From Mya arenaria (Eukaryota; Mollusca; Bivalvia; Myida; Myidae): a stretch of 64,000 nt of DNA. Position 1 is the first letter of the stretch. Every line of letters begins with the position of its first letter. The notes below the pieces were generated by a model, which saw nothing but the letters and a program-made list of their open reading frames with translations, ran no database searches and was not told where the DNA came from. Both the position numbers and the translations under genes were made by a program. Positions 36,860 to 48,861 of this stretch are shown here, piece after piece. Location of the stretch: positions 32,573,383-32,637,382 of the forward strand of contig NC_069124.1 of assembly GCF_026914265.1 (NCBI RefSeq). The letters run 5' to 3'.

Positions 36860-39800
36860 ATGAGCTCAACTTGGGTCGACAAGAAGGCAGTGGTTGCCAT
36901 AGATTTTGGGACAACCTTTTCCGGTTATGCCTACTCACTCTCAGGCGACTACCGTGCTGATGAGAAAACGGAGAAGATTCATACCCCCTATTGGCCAACG
37001 GGGAGCGGTCCAAGGTCATTTACTACGATTTAATCAGATTTATCTTTTTTATATGACTTGCTTACTAAAAGTGTTTAAAAAGGCTCTGGTAGACGGATCT
37101 TATTGAATTGCAAGACACAGGTTTTGATTTTTAATCGAAAATTGTAATTGAAACACTGTCATAGTCCTGTCCTAAGCAGTATTTCTAGAATTACCATATC
37201 AGTAATGTTTATAATTTTACGCATTGTTCGGTAGGATATATACTTTGCGGTAACACATTGTTTACCAAATGAATCGCCACCCCTATATCTGTAAACAGGA
37301 TCATACACTGTCTAACAAAATATACGTTGGATGAAGTACCAACATTCGGATGTACGTTAATACGTTGATAAAACTCAAAACGTACTATTTCAGTTTATTT
37401 CAGTTATTCATACAGTGATCCTTCTATTTATAAGCCTAATAATAGGACCGATTACCATGTGTAGATGTCTTAAATGCAAGTTTCAATAAATAAACAAAGG
37501 CCATTGTGTATGAACAGTTTAAGATAAACTCACATGTTCTGTCCTACGCAATATTTGGTCTTAGCTAATTATTTTCACAGAACTACGAGTAATATGTTCT
37601 TAATTGTTTTTAAAATGGTGGCCCTTTACAAAATAATGAGCAACGGTTCTTTCGTGGCGTAAATATAGAAACAACATCTGTTTATAAATACATGGGTATA
37701 TTGTTTAGTCCACAGTTGTCATTGACCCCAGCACAAGACAAACTAGCAGCTCAAGCTGAAAAGCTATTTTTGCTATTAAACGTTTCCAAAAACCTCTTGG
37801 TTATTTTCCAACGAAAGAACTGTTTAAAATGTTTGACACTATGATTAAACCTGTTCTATGTTATGGTCCCAGATTTGGGGCTATACATTCTGTCCTAAGA
37901 TTGAATATGTACAAAACGATTTCTGTAGGAAGCATATTGGTGTAAATAAAAGCACTAATTAATACATGTATGTTTCTTGGTAAATGTGGAAGATTGCCTT
38001 TATGTATAAATTATTTTTCTAATTGTATTAGATATTTTTGCAAATTATTATAACTTTCTTATAATAGATACCCTAAACAATGTTACTTAATGCTCAAGCC
38101 GTTGGATAAAGTTTGAGGCACTCTGAACATTTACGAAAACTAGTCTATTATGTATACCATCTCATTCTGAACACAAATGGTTAAATGGAAGTAATCATGA
38201 ATTTTATTTACACTTTGCTTGTATCGATTAATTACCCTGACACAACTCGTGCCTTTCTTGTATGTTATGTATTTTGGGCCACTGACCTTTAATTACCCAA
38301 TAAACTGTTGAATTGACTTGACTTGACTTGTTCTCACATTGTTTTTTGTTTATTTTAGCATGAGTAAAACTCCAACAGTGTTACTTCTTAGTCCTGACAA
38401 AGGCTTTGTGGCATTTGGTTACGATGCAGAGTCGCGTTTTGCAGAGTTGGCCGATGATGAAGACATTGATGAAAGCAAATACCACTATTTCAAACATTTT
38501 AAAATGGAGTTATATTCAGACCAGGTATGATTGTCATACTGCGTAAATGCTTGTATCAATGTTCCTGATAATGTATCAAGTACTATTTCGTTCTCTTTGA
38601 AATGCATATGCTTATTAAAGAAATGCGAAAGGTTAAAACTTTGTGAATTACAGAAGTGCAAGTCCAACAATTTTCTTGGAGAAATCAAAGACCAGAAAGG
38701 ACGGAAATTCAGAGCTGTTGACGTATTTGCAAAATCAATTGAATACATGAAGAAGAGAGCCTACGAGACAATTCACAACACAAGTGCAGTCGGAGAACAA
38801 GATGTTTATTTTGTGCTTACATGTCCGGCTATTTGGTCAGATTGGTCAAAGCAATTTATGAGGGAAGCTGCCGAAAAGGTACAAATCAAATTATTTTCCA
38901 CAATCGTGTTCTTTAGTGCGCAATCTTACCAACCTAATAACACGTACAGATATATCTTATATTGCATGGTTTGCATTCATGCATAAGTGATAGGGCTGTG
39001 ATTTTATAGGCTGGAATCTCTCACGATCATTTGAGAATTGCTTTGGAACCCGAGTGCGCGGCCGTTTACATGCACACCAATAAACTTCCAACGCTCAGTG
39101 CATCGTCCAGAGAGCTGTTTCCCATGGCTGATGGAGATTGCTACTTCATACTGGATATGGGTGGTAAGTACGACGTGGCCAAATAAGAGGCGTATTTGTA
39201 AAACCCGAGATATAAATGTACGTTCTAATTTTGCATATAGTTTTGGTTTGTTTTGTTGGGACGAATGGAATAATTATATGAAAATAACCAAGCATTGCTT
39301 GACATTAAACGAGGCCAGTGATATTTGGTTAGAGTTTACACTTTAGCACTTTTTGTCAAGATTTGTTCATGGATTTTTTTTCAAATATTTAAAAGATTGT
39401 TTAACCATTTGTTTATGTGTTCTCATTCAGGTGGTACTGTTGACATAGCGGTGCACAAAATAAACCGACAGGGAAAGTTTGAGGAAATAATGCATCCAAA
39501 CGGTGGTCCTTGGGGCGGCATAAACATCAACCTGAGATTTGAACAAGCGCTCGTAGCAGTTTCAGGTGCGCCGACATTTGAGCGATTTCGAAAAGAATGT
39601 ACAAACGAATATCTTGATTTGATGAGAGATTTCGAGATAAAGAAACTTGCATTTCCCAGCGAAAGTTCAAATGTGGTTTACATGAAGATTCCAAGAGCTT
39701 ACATTGATTGCCACACGGAAGAAAACAGTGAAGACTTTAAAATGAGTTTGCGGGGTTTAGCACCGACTGCAATATTAGCTGGGTCAACTTTTAAAAACGG

Positions 39801-40512
39801 CAAACTCAAGATAACCAACGAAAGATTTGAAATGTTATTTCAGGACACTTTTAAACATATCATTGGCAACGTGGGCCTGCTTCTAGAACGGTTACGTCAG
39901 AAGTATAACGTGAAGACAATATTTTGCGTTGGTGGATTTTCGGATTGCAAGCTGCTTTCAAAGAAAATCAAAGATACCTTTCCCAACAAAACGGTTATCA
40001 TCCCCTCTGAAGCCGTCGTCGCAATAATGAAAGGGGCAATTATCTATGGCCGTGACGAAAGCATCATCCAGTCAAGAATAAGCAAGTTCACATATGGGCT
40101 TGACTGGAACGAAGATTTTGACCCAAATAAGCACCCTGTTAGCAAGAAAGAAACAACAGAGGATGGAGAAATGTGCAAAGACATTTTTCTGACCATAGCT
40201 AAGAAAGGTGACTCCGTCCCGACCGACATCCCGACTAAATGTCTCAAATCTTATGTGAAAACAAGCATACAGACGGCCATGGAGTTCCCCTTCTACCGAA
40301 CCGACACAATAACACCACCGAGGTTCATCGATGAACCAGGCTGTGTTCTGGTTGGATCCATGTTGGTACCAATACCTGACATTGAAAAAGGCTTGGACAG
40401 ATGCGTGAAACTGGAGATTTATTTTGGGGCTACAGAGTTTAGGGCCATTGCAAAAGTAAACGGAGGTGCTACACATGAAGTCACATTTAACCTCGAGGAA
40501 ACACAGGTTTGA
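36860..40512 (+). CDS. H4: HSPA12-like HSP70-family ATPase, intact
   Basis: Exons are 36860-37014, 38359-38524, 38654-38878, 39010-39163 and 39431-40512, giving 593 aa. It starts MSSTWVDKKAVVAIDFGTTF, and I chose this ATG because H5 and H6 share it at the same distance from a TATA box. Phosphate-1 Asp is residue 15. Exon 2 has TPTVLLLSPDKGFVAFGYDA. Exon 3 has FVLTCPAIWSDWSKQFM. Phosphate-2 ILDMGGGTVDI has Asp231, and the adenosine motif TIFCVGGFSDCKL is at about 396-408. Compared with H1 and H3 it lacks the separate 5-nt start exon and most of the acidic loop. Intron 1 carries a LINE. A candidate AATAAA is at 40723. Family and role are as for H1; this is the first gene of the tandem triplet. 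Confidence 0.92.
37597..38332 (+). mobile_element. 5'-truncated LINE in H4 intron 1
   Basis: The sequence is the decayed C-terminal part of a non-LTR reverse transcriptase. Pieces include VYKYMGILFSPQLSLTPAQD, KMFDTMIKPVLCYG and a YVQNDFCRKHIGVNKS-like block, with many frame changes between them. It ends in a TTGACT-type 3' repeat (about 38313-38331), usual for Jockey/CR1-side LINEs. TGTTCT-like sequence flanks it (about 37593 and 38330). H5 and H6 lack it at the same place, so it arrived after the copies separated. Confidence 0.75.
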
Positions 40513-41392
40513 ATGCGTTACCGGAGACTGTTCTCAATACCTGACGAATCCCAACAACGCAAGGAAGCAACTGCAAGAAGTCATTTTTATGATGTTATGT
40601 TTAATCTGCCGAACACCAGACACGGGTACATTTATTAATGCTTTATTGAAGAAATCCGTCCGATGGAATTTTATGCTCGTTTTGTTGCGTTTTGCGGCCA
40701 CAATTTACCACTCAATTGATTTAATAAATTAAATTAGTTGTCATTTTCATGAGATGAGTTGCCACCTGTATGCGTGTATATTAATTTGAATTGAAAATGT
40801 TCTCTGATCTCTTTGTGTCCTACTCAATTTCATCATCTCTTTTAGTATCAAGATTTGACTTGAAAGAGTCATCACTTCTTGCTCATGTCACTTATGGATT
40901 TTCAACACTCTTAGACGTGATGGAACATGGTGGGGTCAAACCGTAATATAGCCAATTTGAACACAGCCCTTTATAAACTCTACAGATTTAAGAGTTTTTT
41001 GTGTGACCTTTTTGTTATATTTTATAAAAATTCATAGATTAATGAAGTGAAAAGTGACTTAGTTGCACACTATTTCTTCTACTGAGCAGGGCAGGACACC
41101 AACGGTAACTCTGTGACCTCCTGTTGTTCACTAAAATCAAACGGCTGGTGAATCCACCAGGTCACCAACCATTCAAAATGCCTTTCTTTAAATTAGAATT
41201 CAAAACAAATCATTTAAAGCACTAATTCACCATGAACATGTTTAAAGTGTTAATTCTAAGACACTCAATAATAAGAGCTGTCGAAGGATAGTGCGCTCTA
41301 ATATCCGACGCTTTGTCTTAAAAATGAAAACAATAATGATGTAATATGTGCCTGTCAAAGGCAATAGAATGTAAACTTTAAAAAATAAATAA
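40513..41392. other. H4 3' flank
   Basis: The 3' UTR is homologous to that of H5 as far as about 40860 and has AATAAA at 40723-40728. Beyond that no match within the window was found. Confidence 0.45.
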
Positions 41393-42430
41393 ACAAGAAA
41401 CGCCGCGATGCGATACATCTAAATGTTCAATGAATGAAAGAAGAACTTCGGCAAATGTTGTGAGAATCAGTTTCAACTGTTTTTTTTCTTCTTCTCTTAT
41501 TTTAAGTAACAGCGACATTAAAGTCTTCCTACTTACCAAGTTTGGTCACAATATGCCAACACTCACTAAAGTTATTCAGTACCAAACGGTTATTCATTTT
41601 AGTAGCTGTGAGGTTGACGCTAGTGGTCAGTTTTTTCACAATATGTCAACCCTAACTTACGTTATTTATTACTTGCCATTTTTAGTAATAGTGACCTTGA
41701 CCATGACTCCCGGGTCACAAAATACAATATAATAAAAGGTTTCTATAAACTCTTTTGATATACCAAGTTTGGTCGCAATATGTCGACCCTAACTTCTGTT
41801 ATTCAGTACCGACCATTTATATCTACATTTACAGTGACTTTGGCCCATGAAAGGTCTCCATACTCTTCCTACATATCAAAGTTGGTAACTATATGTAAAA
41901 CCTGACTAAAATCATTCGATACCAAAGGTGAGTTAGAGGCCGCTCTCCCGCCGGCCTGTCCAAACAACAATGCACGTGATTTTTAATGTAAAAATGTGCC
42001 TATTAAAAGCAAAAAATAAGATAAAAAAGTAAAAAAAGTAAATCAATGACCATTATTTGCATTAAGGTTTGTTTTGTAAATTGTAAGATTCTCACTAATG
42101 AGTGTGTGAAGTGTTTAGTCAATTAAATGAAGGGTATAGAAGTTACCCATAAAATCCCAGCTTGCTCTAAAACTTAAACACAACACAATGTGCACTAAAA
42201 TTTTATATAATTTCCTTAGTCAATTTAAAACCATAATTAGTATTTAGGATAAATTGGAGTTATGTTACCTCATTGAGCGATGGTCCTAAACAACTGTCTG
42301 ACGTATTGAGTGAATTGAATGAAGGGTAGTGTGAGTTATAAGTAAAAATACATACTTTCTCTTGAACTTTGACCCGACGCCGACGCCAACGCGAGTAGTA
42401 AAGCCTCTTTATTCTTCGAAAAGTCGAGCT
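41393..42430 (+). mobile_element. Pearl/HINE-like non-autonomous element
   Basis: It starts ACAAGAAACGCCGCGATGCG. A core of three or more diverged repeats of roughly 130 bp follows (41535-41930, each with AAGTTTGGTCACAATATG- and GTGACCTTGACC-like blocks). It ends with GCCGACGCCAACGCGAG and TTCGAAAAGTCGAGCT. A head with a tandem core and this tail recalls the pearl-type or Helentron-associated elements of bivalves, by memory only. The H5 downstream region lacks it. Confidence 0.45.
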
Positions 42431-42459
42431 CAGACAGACAGGAACCTCTGCTTACACCC

Positions 42460-44300
42460 GATGAGGCTAGGATGACGTCATCCCTTTGTTATTGTGTTTA
42501 CTAAAACGGGGGCTCCATTATTAACAGGGAAGCTGCATTTAATGATACAGTAAGCAAATTGTAACCGTTTATCTTTGTGAGTGATCTAAAAGAAATAACA
42601 TAGTTTTAAATTTAAAAATACCATGAAAACAAAAAGTAAACACAATAAAATAAAGATACCAGTGTTTAACACAACGGAAAATAGTCTGGAGTTCCTTCCC
42701 CTAACACTATCGTTATCGGTATGGAATATCAGCAAGCAGGGAACCAGACTTAACAGAAAATATTATCGCAATGTGGAACAGATTCCGGGAGTGTTCCGTT
42801 TTTTACGGGTCACTCAGTCTAGGTCAGTGATCAGACAGGTCACCAAATAAAAGAGGTAAGATAGTATATCACATTAATTAAACATACAGATAAAACAATA
42901 AAGACCCGCATTATAAGTGTGTTTATTTATTTTATGTAACGCATTCACATATCTAACAATTACTGCAAAAATATTTCAAATTTCATGAACTCTTTCAAAT
43001 ATTATGCATTCTAATGTTACACAACGGACATAAAATACATATTATCTTTCTCATATTACTATGAGTATATGCTGGCATGCACAATTGTGGTTCAAAGCAT
43101 TTACCAGGATTTCAAAAGCTTCAAACAAGAATTAAAATTAAACAATTAAATTAAACAACTGTTTCAATGTATTTTTGCAAATCATAGTCCAAGATTATCC
43201 AGACCGAGTAACCTGTATTTTTCATTTTAAGTCCAAGACAAGGTCACTTGCATTCCTCATTTTAAGTCCAAGACAAGGTCACTTGCATTTCTCATTTAAA
43301 GTCCAAGACAAGGTGTCCGTTCTTTCAAATAAAACTCGATATCCTTCATGAAAACCATTGCTTTCATCATATATTCATCCTTTTGGAATGTTAAAACAAA
43401 ATTATTGATGTGGTAAATCTTATTTGAGAGTAAGAGTGCATCTTAAAAGTTAAAGTAATGGGCCTTCCTATTTATGAACATTTTGTTTGTGGCAACATGT
43501 GCACCAAGTTTAATTTGAATATCATGAACAATTTTGGAGTTAAAGCCATCAGTTTTTTGCCGAAACAAATTGTAATACAAAGGGCATAGCGCAAGAAGGC
43601 AGAGTTATGGGCCTTGCTTCACAAATCTTCGACAACAACTTAACTTTTGGTTGTCCGGTTAGCGCACTCGCTTTTCACCAAGGCAACCGGGGTTCAATTT
43701 CCAACCTGGGTGCATGTGAGTTTGGTAAGAAGTCACCAAGCCGGACAAGTGGGTTTTCTCCAGGTACTCCGGTTTATCCCACAACACAAGACCACACTTT
43801 TGCTCAACATCGTGCCAACGAGTGTGACTAAGAATAAGTTGTCATGACTTTCTTCACAATCGTTGTAAAGTGTATTTTTTCCCAACTTACTTTTTGGTTT
43901 AATCAACAGACAAGCACGAAATGAGACGAAACAAAAACCTAGCAGAATTAAAACAATCTACAGTGAAAGGCTTTTTGCCAATTCAAGGGACATAATTTAA
44001 ATTAAGTCAAGTTTTTGTTGTTTGGGTTACTGCAAACAGACACTATTTTACAGAGGGACTGATTTAAAATTTTACCTCAACAATCATTTAATGATAATCA
44101 TCATAACATTGTGGAAATGTAACCGTTTATGTTGATTACTTTTAAAATAAGTAATAAAATTCTAGTAACTGAAAGTGCTTTGCATGAAATTTACAAATAT
44201 CATAGAAGTCAATGGTAAAAAAATAACCAAGTTACATACTTGTCAATGAAAGCAGTCATGATCGTGCGGGCAGACAAGGGAAAGTAGCTTTGTATAACGA
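42460..44300. repeat. Block D1: duplicated gene X 3' region
   Basis: D1 matches D2 (48862-50640) closely along its whole length. From about 42878 it also matches D3 (57838-59585). It holds three units of the 36-bp minisatellite (about 43225-43315), a SINE, and near 44240-44290 a decayed piece of gene X exon B (GATCGTGCGGGCAGAC). The match to exon B stops inside the exon, which fixes the duplication breakpoint. Confidence 0.85.
43651..43883 (+). mobile_element. tRNA-derived SINE in D1
   Basis: The head has an A box GTTAGCGCACTCG and a B box GGGGTTCAATTTCC. The body has AAGCCGGACAAGTGGGTTTT and the tail CACAATCGTTGTAAAG. It is flanked by AACTTAACTTTTGGTT and AACTTACTTTTTGGTT, a probable target duplication. 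D3 has the empty site near 59035. Confidence 0.8.
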
Positions 44301-45196
44301 TGTTTTAAGCAATCGCGAAAATTAAGTGGTAATCACGAAACAATTCGCGAACTTTAACAGGTTATCTTACGGCAGTTATATGCCACCATATTGAACTTAT
44401 GCCACCTTCATTCGAATTATGATAAAGTATATATTCACATTTAAACCTTTTCAGTCGCGTCTCTGATGTCTTGCATCAAAGGTCGTCTTCTTGGTATTTT
44501 TGATTACCAACGTGCACTGATGACGGCGTATTATATCGCCTCTCGGTATACTTGTTTAAGTTGCAATGCATAACGTACATTACCTCTCCTTCTGATGTAA
44601 AGGATCTCTTATATTGAGGACAAATTAATGAAGGCTCTTGATTTATTCGTTTTGCCTGAAAAACAGCCACGTTCGTAAAGTTATAGCATTTTTAGATTGC
44701 TTCTACTACGTTCGCGAGTCGTACGTTTGTCTAGAAATAATTTACATCCAAATTACTGAATCGCCTTTAAAACGAGTTACTAAAATAGCAAAACAAATAT
44801 CAGGTGCGTTAAGTACAACCCAAGTATTGATAAAGCATATTGACATGAATAAATATAATATGTAGTTTCGTTTTCCACTAGAAAGAACGTGTATTTGGGT
44901 TGAGTTATCTCTATGAACTTAATATTGATAGCATTGTCTTTATCATTTCTGACGAATACAAATAGTTTCTAAATGAAATATTATACGTATTGGAAAATGG
45001 AAATTAACTGGTAAGTGTTAAGTTCAATCGATGTTAAAATTTAAAAATATATTATTTTTTTTAAATCAAAACAATTTACTTCCTGTTACACTTAGAATTT
45101 CGTAATTTTAGCTAAAATGAAGCTGTTGTCGAAATATTGTTCTTTACTTATAAAGAAGAGATAACAACTAATTCCATTTTGTAAAAGAATACGAGG
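44301..45196 (+). promoter_or_regulatory. H5 upstream region
   Basis: From about 44590 it is homologous to the H4 upstream DNA. The stretch 44400-44590 is shared only with the H6 side (50750-50935). TATAAAG at 45149 lies 48 bp before the ATG. Confidence 0.45.
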
Positions 45197-48100
45197 ATGA
45201 GCTCAACTTGGGTCGACAAGAAGGCAGTGGTTGCCATAGATTTTGGGACAACCTTTTCCGGTTATGCCTACTCACTCTCCGGCGACTACGGCGGCGATGG
45301 AAAAACTGAGAAGATTTATACCTCCTTGTGGCATCCTGGAAGCGGTCCAGGGTCAGTATTACTGCAATTCACACTGTGATATCATTTTTACATTACTAGT
45401 ATTTGCTTACTGTAAGTGTTTCAATATTACACAGAAGTGGTTTCTGTCCAGGAAACGTATTCGAGAGTGATTATATATGCTTAAAGCTTTCGTCACAATC
45501 GAGCTATAATAAATTACGATGTAGTGTATTATAAAACAGTGGACAAAGTATAAACTTACGAATGTAAATTAATACGTAAATGTAACTGAAAACATTCTGT
45601 TTCCATTTAGTACAGTTATTCATTTCTGTTATACGATTATTTTTATGGCCTAGTTTAAAGGCCTAGTTTAAACCTTCTATAAGTGACCCCTCCCCAAAAA
45701 CAACAACTACAACAACAAACAAACAACATCAACAAACTGTGTATAGTGAACAACCTCTGTTTATTGATCTTAATCTACTTGCCTTGATCCCTCTTATCAG
45801 ATTTCTGATCAGAGTATCCTGTTGTACAGTTTTAGTTTTATTATAGAAATGGACCCTGAGCCAATAAACGAATACACAGGAAATCGGCCCCTACTGTGAC
45901 ACCAGTGCAATTAGCAGGAGATTATCATGCCAAACATTCCTTAAACTAGCCCTTTAAGGCCTTTGATCGGAGATCAATGATCAAGGTCTATTGTGTGTGA
46001 TCCATTTAAAAATAAATAAACTGTTCTGCTCTATGTAATATTTCGTGTAAGCTAATTATATTATCAAAACTTTTAGTAGTATTTTGGTTCCATTGTTCTG
46101 TTTTTGTATATTTAAGCATGACTAAAACCCCAACAGTGTTACTTCTGAAGCCTGACAAAAGCTTTATGGCGTTTGGTTTTGATGCGGAAACGCGTTTTGC
46201 AGAGTTGGCTGAGGATGACGACATTGATGAAAGCCAATACCACTATTTCAAACATTTTAAAATGGAGTTATATTCAGACCAGGTAGGTATACAAGACGTC
46301 AACATTGTCATACTGTGGAAATGCTTGTATCATTAATCTTTAGATACTCTTCCCTTTTCTTTGAAATGCATATGCTTATTAAAGAAATGCAAATGGTTTA
46401 AAATATGTGAATTGCAGAAGTGCAAGTCTAACAATTTTCTTGGAGAAATCAAGGACCAGAAAGGGCGGAAATTCAGAGCTGTTGACATATTTGCAAAATC
46501 GATTGAGTACATGAAAATCAAAGCCTACGAAACAGTTCACAAGACAACCGCAGTCAGAGAACAAGATGTTTATTTTGTGCTTACGTGTCCGGCTATTTGG
46601 TCAGATTGGTCAAAGCAATTTATGAGGGAGGCTGCCGAAAAGGTACAAATAAGAGTATACTCCATTTTCGTGTTCTTTAGTGTGCAATCTTCTCAACATA
46701 ATAACACATACAGGTATATCTTATATTGCATGGTTTGAATTCTTGCATTAGTGATATATGGCTGTGGTTTTATAGGCTGGAATTTCTCACGATCATTTGA
46801 GAATTGCTTTGGAACCCGGGTGTGCGGCTGTTTATATGCACACAAATAAGCTTCCAACGCTAAGTGCATCGTCCAGAGAGCTGTTTCCCATGGCTGAAGG
46901 AGATTGCTACTTTATTCTGGATATGGGAGGTTAGTACAGCATTAAACATGATAAGGGGTTATTTCTTAAACCCGAGATAGAAATAAACAGTCAAATTCTG
47001 CATATTATGGTTTTGGTTTGTTTTGTTTGGAAGAATTGGATCGTGATATCAAATTAACCAAACATTACTTGAAATGAAACGAAGCCAATGATAATAAGTT
47101 AGAGTTTACACTTCTGCATTGTATGTAAGTATTTTTTCCATAGATTTTTCACAAATATTTTAAAGCGGTTTTTTTACCATGTGTTTATGTTTTCTTTACA
47201 GGTGGTACTATTGACATAGCGGTGCACAAGATCAACCGGCAGGGGAAGTTTGAGGAAATAATGCATCCACACGGTGGTCCTTGGGGTGGCATAAACATCA
47301 ACCTGAAATTTGAACAAGCGCTCGTAGCAGTATCAGGCGCGGCAACGTTTGAGCGATTTCGGACAGAATTTACAAACGACTATCTTGATTTGATGAGAGA
47401 TTTCGAGTTAAAGAAACTTGCATTTCCCAGCGAAAGTTCAAATGTGGTTACCATGAAGATTCCACCAACTTACATTGAGTGCCACACGAAAGAAAACGGT
47501 GAAGAATTTTCAACGAGTTTACTGGATTTAGCATCGACAACAATATTAGCTGGGTCAACTTTTAGATATGGCAAAATCAAAATACCCAACGAAAGATTTG
47601 AAATGTTCTTTCATGACACTTTTAAACATATTATTGACAACGTGGGCCTGCTACTAGAACGATTACGTCAGAGGCACAACGTGAAGACAATATTTTGTGT
47701 TGGTGGATTTTCGGACTGCAAGCTGCTGTCAAAGAAAATCATAGATACGTTTGCCGACAAAACGGTCATCATTCCCCCTGAAGCCGTCGGTGCAATAATG
47801 AAAGGGGCAATTATCTATGGCCGTGATGAAAGAATCATCCAGTCAAGAATTAGCAAGTTCACATATGGGCTTGACTGGAACGAAGATTATGACCCAAATA
47901 AGCACCCTGTTAGCAAGAAAGAAACAACAGAGGATGGAGAAATGTGCAAAGACATTTTTCTGACCATAGCTAAAAAAGGTGACTCCGTCCCGACCGACAG
48001 CCCGACAAAATGTCTCGAGTCTTATGTGAAAACAAGTACGCAGAGGGCCATGGAATTTCCCTTCTACCGTACCGACAAAAAAACACCACCGAGGTTCATC

Positions 48101-48283
48101 GATGACCCAGATTGTATTTTGGTTGGATCCATGTCGGTACCAATACCTGACATCGAAAAAGGCTTAGACAGATGCGTGAAACTGGAGATTTATTTTGGGG
48201 CTACAGAGTTTACGGCCATTGCGCGAGTCAACGGAGGCGCTACGCATGAAGTCACATTTAACCTTGAGGAAACACAGGTTTGA
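45197..48283 (+). CDS. H5: HSPA12-like HSP70-family ATPase, intact
   Basis: Exons are 45197-45351, 46117-46282, 46418-46642, 46776-46929 and 47202-48283, giving 593 aa, the same length and phases as H4. Phosphate-1 AIDFGTTFSGYAYSL is kept, as are phosphate-2 ILDMGGGTIDIA and adenosine motif TIFCVGGFSDCKL. Exon 4 reads LEPGCAA where the other copies read LEPECAA, so a Glu near residue 197 is Gly. This is close to the conserved EPxAAA region of HSP70s and could affect nucleotide-linked movement. A candidate AATAAA is at 48393. It is the second gene of the triplet and the closest relative of H4 and H6. Confidence 0.92.
45352..46116 (+). other. H5 intron 1
   Basis: It contains a purine-poor CAACAA-rich stretch near 45700-45740 and a dispersed repeat at about 45845-45965 (next entry). 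Confidence 0.5.
45845..45965 (-). repeat. Dispersed repeat R3 (also at 52511-52625, inverted)
   Basis: On the - strand it reads GGAATGTTTGGCATGATAAT, then CAGTAGGGGCCGATTTCCTG. The same order is on the + strand in H6 intron 1, where a TTAA-flanked MITE interrupts it. It is probably part of a larger transposon with CCTAGTTTAA-like ends. Confidence 0.65.
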
Positions 48284-48607
48284 ATGCGTTACCGGATCAA
48301 CACAATGCAAGATAGCAACTGCAAGAAGTCATTTTTATGATGTTTTGTTTGATCTCCCGAACACTAGACATACATTGATTAATGCTTTATTGAATAAATC
48401 CGTCCAATGGGATTTTACGTTCGTTTTTTGCGGCCACAATATACAACTCAATTGTTTTAGTAATTGTAAAATAGTTGTTAAATCATTCTCATGAGATTAA
48501 TTTCCACCTGTATGCGTGTGTATTGAATTTGAATTAAAAATGTTCCCGGATAGCTTTGTGTCCTACTAAATTTCTTCATCTTTTCTGGTATCAAGATTTG
48601 ACTTGTA
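48284..48607. other. H5 3' flank
   Basis: 3' UTR and flank homologous to the H4 flank. AATAAA is at 48393-48398. Confidence 0.5.
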
Positions 48608-48751
48608 ACTGGTAACTGTAACTTGTGAAAATTGGCAAAAAAAAATATTTTTTTTAATTTTTTTATTTTATTATCTTTGTATCTAAGATAATAAAATAAA
48701 AAAAATAAAAAAAATATTTTTTTGGCCATTTTTCACAAGTTACAGTTACCA
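48608..48751. repeat. Long AT-rich hairpin
   Basis: The arms begin GGTAACTGTAACTTGTGAAA and end CACAAGTTACAGTTACC. The A/T-rich inner halves also pair, giving arms of about 65-70 bp around a very short loop. The H4 flank lacks it. It is either a small foldback element or an inverted duplication. Confidence 0.85.
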
Positions 48752-48861
48752 CATTTTATTCTTACTAAAATTTGATAAAAACTTCTTTTTATAAAAAAAA
48801 AAAAAACAAAAAAACGGACGGGGGCGTGGTGTGTCAAAACAACGCCACCTGCCCCTGTGGA

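Noticed and set aside
43651-43720. Possible tRNA gene on the + strand
   Set aside because: No cloverleaf; it is the head of a SINE present again at 49982.
48478-48729. Phe/Lys-rich open frame on the - strand
   Set aside because: It lies on the AT-rich hairpin and has no protein-like composition.
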